Assembly (NCBI RefSeq): GCF_900100045.1 | Contig: NZ_FNEA01000003.1 | Span: 62,001-126,000, forward strand | Source: Paracoccus denitrificans | GTDB taxonomy: Bacteria; Pseudomonadota; Alphaproteobacteria; Rhodobacterales; Rhodobacteraceae | DNA length: 64,000 nt | Direction: 5' to 3' | Shown here: one piece after another, positions 7,602 through 16,304 of the stretch | How the letters are laid out: each line of letters starts with the position of its first letter | How positions within the stretch are numbered: position 1 is the stretch's first letter | Notes under the pieces: model-generated | Seen by the model: only the letters and a program-made list of their open reading frames with translations | Told to the model about the DNA's origin: nothing | The model's database searches: none | Made by a program: the position numbers and the translations under genes

Positions 7602-9356
7602 ATGCCCGATGATCGCGAGTTCCGCATCCGCCCGGGGCGTATCCGCTCCACCCGGGCGCAGCAGGCCCGGCCCTTTGTCGCACAGGCCCTGGCTGCCGCG
7701 AAAAAGGCCGGTGGTGGTGTCTCGCGGGCCGGGCGCGTCACCCCGGGCAATCGGTCCCGTTTCGGGCGCGGTCAGCGCGCCAGCATTCAGGCCAACCGCC
7801 TCATCACCGCCCGCACCCGCGGCGCGGTGGTCAAGGCGCGTGTGGTCCGGCACAGCGGGAAATCCGCACCCCTCGGAGCCCACCTCGATTACCTGCGCCG
7901 GGATGGCGTGACCCGGGACGGGGAGAAGGCCAGTCTCTTCGGGCCCGGAACGGAGGATGCCGATGGCCGGGCCTTTGCCGGGCGGTGTCGCGATGACCGT
8001 CATCATTTCCGGTTCATCGTCTCGCCCGACGACGCGCCGGACATGTCTGACCTGCAATCCTTCACCCGCGATCTCGTCGGGCGGATGGAACAGGATCTCG
8101 GCACGTCTCTTGACTGGGTCGGCGTCGATCACTGGAACACCGCGCATCCGCACGTCCACTTGATCGTTCGGGGCGTACGCGACGACGGCCAGGATCTCGT
8201 GATCTCGCGGGACTACATCAAGGAGGGCATGCGGGACAGGGCACGGGATATCATCACCCAGGAACTGGGCCCACGCAGCGATCTCGACATCCGCCGGACG
8301 CTTGAACGTCAGATCGGGGCCGAGCGCTGGACGCAGCTCGATCGTCAGTTGCTCCGGGATGCCGGGCGTTCCCGCATCCTCGACATGGCGCCGGATGCGG
8401 ATCGGCAGCCGGATGCGTTTCACGCGCTGAAGGTCGGGCGGTTGCGCCGGCTGGAAGTGCTCGGCGTCGCCGACCAGATCGGACAGTCGCAATGGCACAT
8501 CAGGGATGATGCAGAGGCAGTCCTGCGGGAGATGGGGGAGCGTGGCGACATCATCAAGCGGATGCATCGGGCGCTGACGGAACGCGGGATCGAGCGCGGG
8601 TCCTCGAGTTACGTCCTTGCCGCAGAGAGCCTCGATGTTCCTGTCATCGGTCGTCTGGTCCAGCGGGGCCTCGATGACGAGCTGAAGGGGACAGCCTATG
8701 CCGTCGTCGATGGTGTCGATGGCCGGAGCCACCATATCCGTCTGCCCCATCTCGACGCCGCCGGCGACAGCGCGCCGGGCTCGATCGTGGAACTCCGCAC
8801 CTATGACGATTCGCGCGGCCAGCGTCGCGTCGCGCTGGCGGCTCGGTCCGACCTGGAACTCGCTGCGCAGGTGACCGCGTCCGGGGCCACCTGGCTCGAC
8901 CGGCAGGCCATCGCGCGCGACCCGCTCGCCTTGTCGGACCAGGGCTTCGGTGCCGAGGTCCGGCAGGCCCTGGAAGCCCGGGCCGAGCACCTGGTCACGG
9001 AAGGGCTGGCCGAGCGGCGGGGCGGCAGAGTGGTCTTTGCCCGTCGCCTGCTTGGAACCTTGCGCGAGCGGGAGCTGCAGGCGGTTGGCACGCAGCTCTC
9101 GGGGGAGACCGGGTTGCTGTTCAACAAGGCGGATGCTGGCGACTACGTCAGCGGCCTCTATCGCCAGCGTCTCGCGCTGGCTTCGGGGCGCTTTGCGATG
9201 ATTGAGGGCTATGGCGCCGACGGCGCGCTCGGCTTCCAGCTGGTGCCCTGGTCGCCCTCCCTCGAAAAGCATCTCGGCCGGGATGTCACCGGCGTCGCAC
9301 GCGGGGACGGCGGGGTCGATTGGGACTTCGGCCGCAAGCGCGGCATCGGCCTCTGA
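7602..9356 (+). CDS. conjugative relaxase, VirD2-like with DUF3363 domain
   Basis: 584 residues from ATG 7602, with GGGGAAC 5 bases upstream; a TTG at 7569 is less likely. The N-terminus is basic. The relaxase core covers about residues 70-200: LGAHLDYLRRDGVTRDGE, DDRHHFRFIVSPDDA, and DHWNTAHPHVHLIVRG, the metal-binding three-histidine motif of MOBP/VirD2-type relaxases. The remainder is the DUF3363 region typical of alphaproteobacterial elements. It would nick oriT, remain bound to the 5' end and lead the strand through the T4SS. The catalytic tyrosine cannot be assigned with certainty. Confidence 0.9.
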   Translation: MPDDREFRIRPGRIRSTRAQQARPFVAQALAAAKKAGGGVSRAGRVTPGNRSRFGRGQRASIQANRLITARTRGAVVKARVVRHSGKSAPLGAHLDYLRRDGVTRDGEKASLFGPGTEDADGRAFAGRCRDDRHHFRFIVSPDDAPDMSDLQSFTRDLVGRMEQDLGTSLDWVGVDHWNTAHPHVHLIVRGVRDDGQDLVISRDYIKEGMRDRARDIITQELGPRSDLDIRRTLERQIGAERWTQLDRQLLRDAGRSRILDMAPDADRQPDAFHALKVGRLRRLEVLGVADQIGQSQWHIRDDAEAVLREMGERGDIIKRMHRALTERGIERGSSSYVLAAESLDVPVIGRLVQRGLDDELKGTAYAVVDGVDGRSHHIRLPHLDAAGDSAPGSIVELRTYDDSRGQRRVALAARSDLELAAQVTASGATWLDRQAIARDPLALSDQGFGAEVRQALEARAEHLVTEGLAERRGGRVVFARRLLGTLRERELQAVGTQLSGETGLLFNKADAGDYVSGLYRQRLALASGRFAMIEGYGADGALGFQLVPWSPSLEKHLGRDVTGVARGDGGVDWDFGRKRGIGL

Positions 9357-9382
9357 TCAAACACCGGAAAGGAGCGACAGTC

Positions 9383-11368
9383 ATGTCCGCGACCAAGATC
9401 CTCTGGGGGCAGATCTCCATCGTCTTCCTCATCATTCTGGCCACCACCTGGGGAGCGACGCAATACGTGGCCGCGAGCCTTCGCTATCAGGCACAGCTGG
9501 GCCCGCCCTGGTTCGTGCTGTTCGGGACGCCCGTCTACTATCCTCCCGCTATCTTCTGGTGGTGGTATTTCTACGAGGCCTACGCGCCGCCGGTCTTCGC
9601 GACCGGCGGGATCATCGCTGCCTCTGGGGGCATCATCGCGATCGGCGTAGCCATCGCCATGTCGGTCTGGCGCGCCCGCGAGGCCCGCAACGTTGCGACC
9701 TATGGATCAGCCCGATGGGCTGAGAGGGGCGAGGTGAAGGCAGCCGGACTTCTAGACCCGGATGGCGTGGTCCTGGGTCGCTATGAGCGGGAATATCTGC
9801 GCCACGATGGGCCGGAGCATGTGCTCTGCTTCGCGCCGACGCGCTCCGGCAAGGGGGTAGGGCTCGTCGTACCGTCGCTTCTCGCCTGGCCCGGCTCGGC
9901 CATCGTTCATGACATCAAGGGAGAGAACTGGCAGTTGACCGCTGGGTTCCGGGCCCGGTACGGTCGGGTCCTGCTGTTCGATCCGACCAATCCGAACTCT
10001 TCGGCCTACAACCCCCTGCTGGAAGTGCGCCGCGGGGAGTGGGAGGTTCGCGATGTCCAGAACATCGCAGATATCCTCGTCGACCCAGAGGGGAGCCTGG
10101 AACGGCGCAACCATTGGGAAAAGACCAGCCACAGTCTGCTCGTCGGTGCCATCCTGCATGTTCTTTATGCCGAGAAGGATAAGACGCTGGCCGGTGTCGC
10201 CAACTTCCTGTCCGATCCGCGGCGTCCCGTGGAGTCCACACTCCGCGCCATGATGCGGACATCGCACTTGGGCGAGGCGGGGCCGCATCCCGTGGTCGCC
10301 AGTGCTGCCCGCGAGTTGCTCAACAAGTCCGAGAATGAACGCTCGGGCGTGCTTTCGACGGCAATGTCTTTCCTTGGCCTCTATCGCGACCCTGTAGTCT
10401 CCCAGGTCACGCGCCGCTGCGACTGGCGGATCGGTGACATTGTCGGGGGAGTGCGCCCCGTCACGCTGTATCTCGTGGTGCCGCCTTCGGACATCAGTCG
10501 CACCAAGCCGCTCATCCGCCTGATCCTCAACCAAATCGGCCGACGCCTGACCGAGGATTTGCAGGGCAAGGATGATCGTCATCGGCTGCTTCTGATGCTT
10601 GATGAGTTCCCGGCGCTCGGTCGCCTCGACTTCTTCGAGAGCGCGCTGGCCTTCATGGCGGGGTACGGGCTGAAGAGCTTCCTCATCGCCCAGTCGCTGA
10701 ACCAGATCGAGAAGGCCTACGGCCCCAACAACTCGATTCTCGACAATTGCCACGTCCGGGTGAGCTTCGCGACCAATGATGAGCGCACGGCCAAGCGGGT
10801 GTCCGACGCTCTCGGCACGGCCACCGAGATGAAGGCGATGAAAAACTATGCCGGGCACCGTCTGGCGCCCTGGCTCAGCCATCTCATGGTGTCCCGGTCG
10901 GAAACCGCGCGGGCGTTGCTCACGCCCGGAGAAATCATGCAGCTGCCGCCAACCGATGAGATCGTCATGGTGGCCGGCACTCCGCCGATCCGGGCGACGA
11001 AAGCACGGTATTACGAAGATACGCGGTTTGCCGAGCGGGTCTTGCCGCCACCCAACTTGGTGGATGTGGGCGCCTCAGGGGAGGATGACTGGAGCAGTCT
11101 GGCAGTTCCAGTGCAGGACGACGAGCAAGAGCGAGTATCCGATATGGGAGCGGGGGACGAGGACCCGACAGCGTCGGAGCGCCGTCTTCAGCCGGAGCTG
11201 GCGCAGCCTCAGACGGTCGACAGGCAGTCCCCCTTTGAGAACGAGTTTGAATTCGACCCACCCGAGGATGAGGAGGATGGCGCCATCCGCAATCAGCGCA
11301 TCATGCAGCAGATGCGCGGTGTCGCGCGTCAGGTCTCACTCAATCCCGATGACGGCATGGAGCTTTGA
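9383..11368 (+). CDS. traG: TraG/VirD4-type type IV coupling protein
   Basis: 661 residues; ATG 9383 with GGAAAGGAGCGACAG just upstream. Two to three N-terminal membrane segments (residues ~7-30, ~50-65, ~72-97) precede the cytosolic ATPase. Walker A APTRSGKGVG lies near residues 150-159 and Walker B LLLMLDEFPALG near 402-413; ATYGSARWA before Walker A is characteristic of TraG. The acidic C-terminal tail probably contacts substrates. It couples the relaxosome to the trb channel. In most related elements the following ribbon-helix-helix gene is directly succeeded by trbB; here a large insertion intervenes. Confidence 0.95.
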   Translation: MSATKILWGQISIVFLIILATTWGATQYVAASLRYQAQLGPPWFVLFGTPVYYPPAIFWWWYFYEAYAPPVFATGGIIAASGGIIAIGVAIAMSVWRAREARNVATYGSARWAERGEVKAAGLLDPDGVVLGRYEREYLRHDGPEHVLCFAPTRSGKGVGLVVPSLLAWPGSAIVHDIKGENWQLTAGFRARYGRVLLFDPTNPNSSAYNPLLEVRRGEWEVRDVQNIADILVDPEGSLERRNHWEKTSHSLLVGAILHVLYAEKDKTLAGVANFLSDPRRPVESTLRAMMRTSHLGEAGPHPVVASAARELLNKSENERSGVLSTAMSFLGLYRDPVVSQVTRRCDWRIGDIVGGVRPVTLYLVVPPSDISRTKPLIRLILNQIGRRLTEDLQGKDDRHRLLLMLDEFPALGRLDFFESALAFMAGYGLKSFLIAQSLNQIEKAYGPNNSILDNCHVRVSFATNDERTAKRVSDALGTATEMKAMKNYAGHRLAPWLSHLMVSRSETARALLTPGEIMQLPPTDEIVMVAGTPPIRATKARYYEDTRFAERVLPPPNLVDVGASGEDDWSSLAVPVQDDEQERVSDMGAGDEDPTASERRLQPELAQPQTVDRQSPFENEFEFDPPEDEEDGAIRNQRIMQQMRGVARQVSLNPDDGMEL

Positions 11369-11370
11369 TC

Positions 11371-11799
11371 ATGGCCACCAGCCGCAAGAAGACGAAGATC
11401 TCGGTCTACCTCGATCCTGAGGTCATGCAAATGCTGGCAGACTTCTCAGCTCGTCGCGACAGATCCCAGTCAATGGTGGCCGAGGCCGCGATCGCATCCT
11501 TCCTCTCTCCGGATGACGCGGAGCGCCGCGAGGCGGTTCTAGCGAGGCGTCTGGATCAGATCGACAGGCGGATCACCCGGCTGGAACGCGATGTCGGCAT
11601 CTCCGTCGAAAGCCTGGCTGTGTTCATCCGTTTCTGGCTTGCGACAACGCCAGCTCTGCCGGAACCCGCAGCAAAGGCAGCACGGGCGAAAGCAGGGGAG
11701 CGCTACGAGGCGTTTATCTCGGCTCTCGGTCGGCGCCTGGCCCAGGGGCCGAAGCTGCGGCAGGAGGTGTCGGAGGATGTGGAGGACGAAGAAACGTGA
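11371..11799 (+). CDS. ribbon-helix-helix (CopG-like) protein
   Basis: 142 residues, ATG 11371, 2 bases after the traG stop. SRKKTKISVYLDPEVMQMLA begins a CopG/Arc-type ribbon-helix-helix DNA-binding domain (residues ~7-50), followed by a predicted helical/coiled segment (LARRLDQIDRRITRLERDVG) and a helical C-terminus. Homologues lie between traG and trbB and may be accessory relaxosome or regulatory factors. It is the last backbone gene before the cargo insertion. Confidence 0.87.
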   Translation: MATSRKKTKISVYLDPEVMQMLADFSARRDRSQSMVAEAAIASFLSPDDAERREAVLARRLDQIDRRITRLERDVGISVESLAVFIRFWLATTPALPEPAAKAARAKAGERYEAFISALGRRLAQGPKLRQEVSEDVEDEET

Positions 11800-12232
11800 A
11801 TCTTGTCTATATTTCGGCGACAGGGAAACGATTAAACCGAAACACGTGGCCGCCACCTTTTCCGTTCGGGTCACTGGCGAGTACGAATGACAGTCCAGTT
11901 TCGCCCTTTCCATAGAGGAGGCGATACATCAACTGCCGCTCTTGGATTGACTCGCTTGATCGTGGCGAAAGCTATATCTGACATCTTTTCGAGACTGACA
12001 GCGACGCTCGCACTGGTTCCCAAAGGTACTGATACTCTGTCTGTCAGGAACGTGTCGCCGGTATTCCACGCGGGGTTCATAATTCAATTCGCTTTGATTC
12101 TGCTTTCAAGATGGATAATTGCAGAAGTGGCAGATGTTGTAGACGTCACCGCACTTGTCAGACACAGAAAAGCGCCATAGATAACTTTGAGCCCCCGTCT
12201 GGTAGCCACATTTTCTTTCCTTCGAGGGGTAC
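11800..12232. other. junction region at the left end of the cargo; no confident gene
   Basis: 433 bases after the ribbon-helix-helix gene with clearly lower G+C than the backbone. Mutually overlapping short frames exist on both strands (plus 11887-12180, minus 11871-12080), neither with good codon use. I see no intact insertion sequence or obvious direct repeat marking the cargo end. Confidence 0.4.
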
Positions 12233-12234
12233 AT
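12106..12234 (-). CDS. possible cysteine-rich microprotein
   Basis: A 42-codon leftward frame, starting MYPSKERKCGYQTGAQSYLW and ending in KCGDVYNICHFCNYPS. Four cysteines, the last two spaced CxxC, suggest a metal-binding knuckle. Its start overlaps the start of the divergent frame at 12233, so both cannot easily be real, and the Shine-Dalgarno is weak. Chance occurrence is a serious alternative. Confidence 0.2.
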   Translation of the reverse strand: MYPSKERKCGYQTGAQSYLWRFSVSDKCGDVYNICHFCNYPS

Positions 12235-12769
12235 GCGCTTTCTACTCGTTTTTTACTCATCCGCCACCCATGAATGGCGCATATTGGATACGGCGTCTCT
12301 GCCGGTGAGCTGTCTCTCTGGCCTGCCTAGGGTGCTGCAACATGAGCAGGACGTGATGTTGCGCTGGTTGTTGGGGTGCTACGAGGTTCTGGAGCTCACT
12401 ACGCCGCCTGTGACTGAGGGGGACAGTGACTTTGTCGGCGAGTACGCCGAGGTCTATTCCCTCGCCACCCAAGTCTCGATGGTGCCAACCGACGGAGAAT
12501 ATCGTGGCCCCTGGCTTGAAATATTGCGCGAGACCCAGTCTCCAGCCGCGACACTGAGGCTCCGCAAGGCCTGTGTAGCATGCTCAGACGCTGGTCTTCG
12601 GCTGCTCAATTTGCGCGTGAAACGACCCTTTGATGTATCGAATGACGCCTGCCGTGCAACCGCAGCACGATTGACAGATTGGCAGAACCTGAAAGTCGCC
12701 CAAGACCGGCGCTTTGCATGCGCGCGGGACAATCCCAAAGCGCTTACCGATTGGACGGATAAGGCCTGA
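12233..12769 (+). CDS. hypothetical protein
   Basis: 178 residues from ATG 12233, with GAGGGG four bases upstream. The sequence (MRFLLVFYSSATHEWRILDT at the start; VLRWLL-like hydrophobic patches; Cys pairs around KACVACSDAG) matches no family I recognise. No signal peptide or membrane segment is obvious. It stands between the backbone end and the first flavoprotein operon of the cargo. Base composition is lower in G+C than the backbone. It could be a degenerate remnant; no function is proposed. Confidence 0.42.
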   Translation: MRFLLVFYSSATHEWRILDTASLPVSCLSGLPRVLQHEQDVMLRWLLGCYEVLELTTPPVTEGDSDFVGEYAEVYSLATQVSMVPTDGEYRGPWLEILRETQSPAATLRLRKACVACSDAGLRLLNLRVKRPFDVSNDACRATAARLTDWQNLKVAQDRRFACARDNPKALTDWTDKA

Positions 12770-12967
12770 CCGCAGTCTGGCTGCATTAGTTCCAGGTCGA
12801 TTTGCCTGCGACCGTGCCATTCGGGGATGCCTCATAAAGGCGTGGCAAAGCCCGTAGTATCGCGATAGCCTGACGCAGAAAGCTTCCAGCACAAACAGTT
12901 TAATGCCGCAAAACCACGCTTTGCTGCCAGAGGCCTAAAGTTTCCTTAATTCGACGGAGGGGAAAAT

Positions 12968-14185
12968 ATGGAAGCGTCACAAAGCTGCGTGATTGCGGGC
13001 GGCGGCCCGGCGGGCATGATGGCCGGGCTCCTGCTGGCGCGGGCGGGGCTGCGTGTGACGGTGCTGGAAAAGCATCCCGATTTCCTGCGGGATTTTCGCG
13101 GCGACACGATTCACCCGGCGACACTTGAACTCATGGCTGAGTTGGACTGGCTGGAAGAGTTTCTGGCCCTGCCGCATCAGAAGGCCCCCGATCTGCATGC
13201 CGAGATGGGCGGCAGGCACGTAACCATTGCAGATTTCTCGCATCTGCCGCTGAGCTGTCGCTACATCGCCTTCATGCCGCAATGGGATTTTCTGAACTTC
13301 CTGGCCGGGAAAGGCGAAGAGCTTCCGAATTTCCAGCTGCTGATGGGGCACCGTATTGTCGAGCTTCTGCGCGAAGGGGACCGCATCTGCGGTGTTCATT
13401 GGGAAAACGACGCCGGCGACGAGGGCGATATTCATGTGCCACTGGTAATCGGGGCGGACGGGCGGCAATCCGTCGTGCGCGAGCAGGCGGGGCTGGAGGT
13501 GGTGGATTTCGGCTCTGCCGTTGACGTCATCTGGTTCAGACTTTCGCGATCACCCGACGATCCGGCGCCTGCCATGAGCCATGCCGGACCGCAACAGGGG
13601 TTGGTGCTGATTGATCGGGGCGACTTCTGGCAATGCGGCTATGTGATCCGCAAAGGCGGTTTCGACGATTTGAAGGCCTTGGGCCTGACAGCCTTTCGTG
13701 CCGCGCTTGCGGCCCTCGCGCCGCTGCCTTCGAAACGCTTCGAAGAGATTGCCGACTGGGATCAGGTGTATTTGCTCTCGATCCGCATGGATCGGCTCAA
13801 ACGTTGGTGGGCGCCCGGTGTGCTCTGTATCGGCGATGCGGCCCATGCCATGTCCCCGGTGGGCGGGTTCGGGGTGAACCTAGCCATCCAGGACGCGGTG
13901 GCGACTGCGAATATCCTTTCCGGACCATTGCGGGACGGGGTGCTTTCCGAGACCGATCTGGCCCGGGTGCAGGCTCGCCGAATGTTTCCGACCCGCGCCA
14001 CGCAGCGGCTGCAACGGATGATGCGTCGGAAGCGCAATGACAAAGGTGAGGCCGCGCCGCGCCCGCCGGGGTTCTTGCGGATGATTGCGCGCTTTCCGAT
14101 CCTCTCACGCCTGATGGGGCGGCTCATCGGGATGGGGTTCCGTCCTGAACATATCTCCAAGGACCTTCTTCATGACCAGAGCTGA
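12968..14185 (+). CDS. class A FAD-dependent monooxygenase (UbiH/PHBH-like), copy 1
   Basis: 405 residues; ATG 12968 with GGAGGGG upstream. Rossmann FAD motif GGGPAGMMAGLLLARAGLRV is at residues ~11-30, the ADG motif IGADGRQSVVR near 160-170, and the GD motif CIGDAAHAMSPVGGFGVNLA near 282-301. These three define group A flavoprotein aromatic hydroxylases, which use NAD(P)H and O2. It heads an operon overlapping two small membrane-protein genes by 14 and 14 bases. The iron-acquisition surroundings suggest a low-molecular-weight aromatic or siderophore-like substrate, but that is inference; antibiotic inactivation as by TetX-type enzymes is another option. Confidence 0.87.
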   Translation: MEASQSCVIAGGGPAGMMAGLLLARAGLRVTVLEKHPDFLRDFRGDTIHPATLELMAELDWLEEFLALPHQKAPDLHAEMGGRHVTIADFSHLPLSCRYIAFMPQWDFLNFLAGKGEELPNFQLLMGHRIVELLREGDRICGVHWENDAGDEGDIHVPLVIGADGRQSVVREQAGLEVVDFGSAVDVIWFRLSRSPDDPAPAMSHAGPQQGLVLIDRGDFWQCGYVIRKGGFDDLKALGLTAFRAALAALAPLPSKRFEEIADWDQVYLLSIRMDRLKRWWAPGVLCIGDAAHAMSPVGGFGVNLAIQDAVATANILSGPLRDGVLSETDLARVQARRMFPTRATQRLQRMMRRKRNDKGEAAPRPPGFLRMIARFPILSRLMGRLIGMGFRPEHISKDLLHDQS

Positions 14186-14522
14186 TCCGGGGCCGCGTTC
14201 CGCCCTGTCTGAACTCACGTTTCGCGTTTTTCGGGGCGCTGCTCTCATCGAGGGTGTCACCACCCTGGCGCTGTTTCTCGTGGCGATGCCGATCAAATAC
14301 GCGCTGGACAATCCGCTCTGGGTACAGGTTGCAGGCCCGATCCACGGTTATGCCTTCCTGGCCTATATCGCGCTGATGATTGCCGCGATCTGGGGGCGTG
14401 GCTGGAGCGGATCGGATTGGGCGCGCACCACCGCCGTTTCCTTCGTGCCGTTCGGCACATTCCTGAACGACCCCTTCCTGATGCGCCGTAAGGCCGGGGA
14501 GCTCCGCCATGCGACCGGATAG
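14172..14522 (+). CDS. DUF3817 family membrane protein
   Basis: 116 residues; the ATG at 14172 lies inside the end of the flavoprotein gene, indicating translational coupling. FRVFRGAALIEGVTTLALFL and VAMPIKYALDNPLWVQVAGP with IHGYAFLAYIALMIAAIW match DUF3817, a small family with about three membrane segments (residues ~22-42, 55-75, 85-105). Function is unknown. Coupling to a monooxygenase and a DUF454 protein suggests a membrane-associated complex or transport role. Confidence 0.78.
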   Translation: MTRADPGPRSALSELTFRVFRGAALIEGVTTLALFLVAMPIKYALDNPLWVQVAGPIHGYAFLAYIALMIAAIWGRGWSGSDWARTTAVSFVPFGTFLNDPFLMRRKAGELRHATG

Positions 14523-14898
14523 ACGCGGCGGGGCAGCCGTCCTGCGGCATATCTTCCTGGCCTTGGGGCTGGGCTTCACAGGATTGGGCTTCCTCGGCGC
14601 CTTCCTGCCGGTGCTGCCAACAGTGCCCTTCCTGATCGTTGCGGCTGCCTGCTTCGCCCGCTCTTCGGAGCGCCTGGAAATGTGGCTTCTGTCGCATCGC
14701 CGCTTCGGCTCGCTGCTGACAGATTGGCGTGAGTGTGGGGCAATCCCGATGCGAGCGAAATGGATGTCGCTCGGGGGATCGGTCCTAGGGTTCATTCTCT
14801 TCGTCCGGGGCAGTCACCCCGGCTGGCCGCTCATGCTTGCCGTGGGCGGGCTGATGGCTTTTGGCGTCGTCTATGTGTTCACGAGGCCGACCGCATAA
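14509..14898 (+). CDS. YbaN/DUF454 family membrane protein
   Basis: 129 residues; ATG 14509 overlaps the DUF3817 gene by 14 bases. LALGLGFTGLGFLGAFLPVL, PTVPFLIVAAACFARSSERL and LLSHRRFGSLLTDWRECGAI are hallmark segments of DUF454 (YbaN), an inner-membrane protein with about three membrane helices. E. coli ybaN has no assigned function, although DUF454 genes are found near haem/iron genes in several bacteria. It is the last gene of the three-gene operon. Confidence 0.85.
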   Translation: MRPDRRGGAAVLRHIFLALGLGFTGLGFLGAFLPVLPTVPFLIVAAACFARSSERLEMWLLSHRRFGSLLTDWRECGAIPMRAKWMSLGGSVLGFILFVRGSHPGWPLMLAVGGLMAFGVVYVFTRPTA

Positions 14899-14938
14899 GG
14901 GGCATCAGACGTTGGCGTTCGGCTCGCCATTTTGCCGG

Positions 14939-15166
14939 TCAGTGCGAGATGTCACCTCGTTTCATGTAGGTCGCGGAAAGGCGCTTTCGATTGGTAGGAA
15001 CCCCGGAGAACTCAGTTTTGAGCAGCTTGATCACCGTCATTTCGCGCTCGGGGTAGGAGCGCGAGAGCCGCTGTAGCGCTGCTTCCTCGGTTTTTGCAGT
15101 CACGAGATGCTGAATTCTCCCGACATGTTCGATGTCGGCTGTGATTGAAAAGATTATTGTGGTCAC
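14939..15166 (-). CDS. small hypothetical protein
   Basis: 75 residues read leftward from a GTG at 15166 (MTTIIFSITADIEHVGRIQH ...). The segment VTAKTEEAALQRLSRSYPER looks like genuine coding sequence, with alternating helix and strand, but no family is recognised and the Shine-Dalgarno is poor. It lies 60 bases after the end of the AraC regulator gene on the same strand. The real start might differ. Confidence 0.4.
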   Translation of the reverse strand: MTTIIFSITADIEHVGRIQHLVTAKTEEAALQRLSRSYPEREMTVIKLLKTEFSGVPTNRKRLSATYMKRGDISH

Positions 15167-15226
15167 GATTCTTACACTCTCTTGGGGCCTCTATCTCTTT
15201 TACCACTTCGGCACAGGTCTATGCAT

Positions 15227-16174
15227 TCATCCTTTTCGGTGCAGCTCATTTGGCAACATACCAAACTGTTTGCGGAAAGCTGCCGAAAAATGGCTAAGAT
15301 TGACATAGCCGAGATCCGCCGCGACCATGGTTACTGACGCGCGGCCGACCGAAAGTCGATGGTGCGCTGCGTGCATTCTTTCTCGCTGGAACAGTTTATA
15401 GGGGCTCGTGCCGAAGAGTTTTTTGAATCCGCGTGTGAGTGAGGGGGCGCTCAGACCAGCCTCGAACGCAAGTGCCGGAATGCTGGGCGCGGCACTCAAA
15501 TCCGCTAGAAGCAAATCTCTCGCGCGCAAAAGCTTACGTCTCAAATCGGGGTTAACGCTTTCGACCCGCAAATCTGTCCGACACTCAAGAAATAATCCTA
15601 CGACCGATAGCGCTTGTGCCTGGTACCAAAGCGGATGGCGTCGCGGTGGTTGGGTCTGATCGTGAAACGCAAGCTCTTGGTTGATCAGATGAATGACAGC
15701 GGACAACTCTCCTCCGAGATATCCCCCGCTTGAACCACCATGTTTGGCGAGGTGAATGAGCTCGTTATCGCGATCATCGACCCATTGGCTGAACAGGTCA
15801 TTGTCGATCATGAGCGTCAGGTTTTCGAGAGATCCCTTTTGCCGGTAAATGCCGCTGCGCCCCGGGCAATATTCTATTGAACCCGTGTTACACCGCACGG
15901 GCAGGTGGTCGTCTGGTTTGTCAGTGAAGTTACGCGAGGCAGTGCCCTTGAGATTTGTTGTGAAGCTCAGGCTGACACGGTCGCTGTCGTCTTTCAGCGG
16001 CAGTTCCATGCCGCTTTGAAAGCGGCCAGCCCAGTAAAGGAGGTCAACCCCGTCCTGCAGTTTGAGGAAGACGGCTCGACATTGACGACCCTGAGTGGGG
16101 TGGAACAGATCGGTGTCACGTAAAGCCTTGGAAACCGGAATGAAACCATCTGCCTCCCTAAATGCATGTCCCAT
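15227..16174 (-). CDS. AraC-family regulator, PchR/YbtA-like (1)
   Basis: 315 residues with the start placed at ATG 16174, behind GTGGGGCAGG; a GTG at 16186 would add four residues. The C-terminal ~100 residues hold the double HTH: SAAPSIPALAFEAGLSAPSL, TRGFKKLFGTSPYKLFQRER, and VTMVAADLGYVNLSHFSAAF. This layout and length resemble PchR/YbtA siderophore-uptake activators, which sense an internalised ferric siderophore. It is divergent from the TonB receptor at 16305, with a palindrome (16198-16216) in between, so it probably controls that receptor-MFS pair. Confidence 0.88.
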   Translation of the reverse strand: MGHAFREADGFIPVSKALRDTDLFHPTQGRQCRAVFLKLQDGVDLLYWAGRFQSGMELPLKDDSDRVSLSFTTNLKGTASRNFTDKPDDHLPVRCNTGSIEYCPGRSGIYRQKGSLENLTLMIDNDLFSQWVDDRDNELIHLAKHGGSSGGYLGGELSAVIHLINQELAFHDQTQPPRRHPLWYQAQALSVVGLFLECRTDLRVESVNPDLRRKLLRARDLLLADLSAAPSIPALAFEAGLSAPSLTRGFKKLFGTSPYKLFQRERMHAAHHRLSVGRASVTMVAADLGYVNLSHFSAAFRKQFGMLPNELHRKG

Positions 16175-16197
16175 AGCCTGCCCCACTTTGAACTATA

Positions 16198-16216
16198 CCT
16201 GATTGATTGAATCAGG
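16198..16216. promoter_or_regulatory. palindrome in the divergent AraC/TonB promoter, TGA-N9-TCA
   Basis: CCTGATT-GATTG-AATCAGG, perfect arms of seven bases. The inner part reads TGA-N9-TCA, the shape of the iron-responsive IRO box bound by RirA in rhizobia. Position between regulator and receptor genes supports an operator, whether for RirA/IscR-like control or the AraC protein. Confidence 0.5.
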
Positions 16217-16304
16217 ATTGAGTTTGATCGAAATCGGGCGGCGCGGCAAGCCGCGATCTGATCTGTTTGGCGTAATCTCACGCTATTGGAGCCCGAAAAT
16301 TCTC

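Noticed and set aside
7355..7612. 85-residue frame overlapping the transglycosylase stop (ATGA)
   Set aside because: Composition is Arg/Cys-rich and the DNA consists of the repeated oriT-like elements; better explained as non-coding.
7554..9272. 572-residue minus-strand frame
   Set aside because: Antisense to the relaxase with its HxHxH motif; a shadow frame produced by GC-rich codons.
11871..12180. Two overlapping short frames on opposite strands
   Set aside because: Neither has good codon use or a recognised family; I described the region as intergenic.
12770..12967. Possible transposase or integrase remnant before the first flavoprotein
   Set aside because: Short reverse frames (about 28-30 codons) looked vaguely familiar, but no terminal repeats or catalytic motif could be identified.
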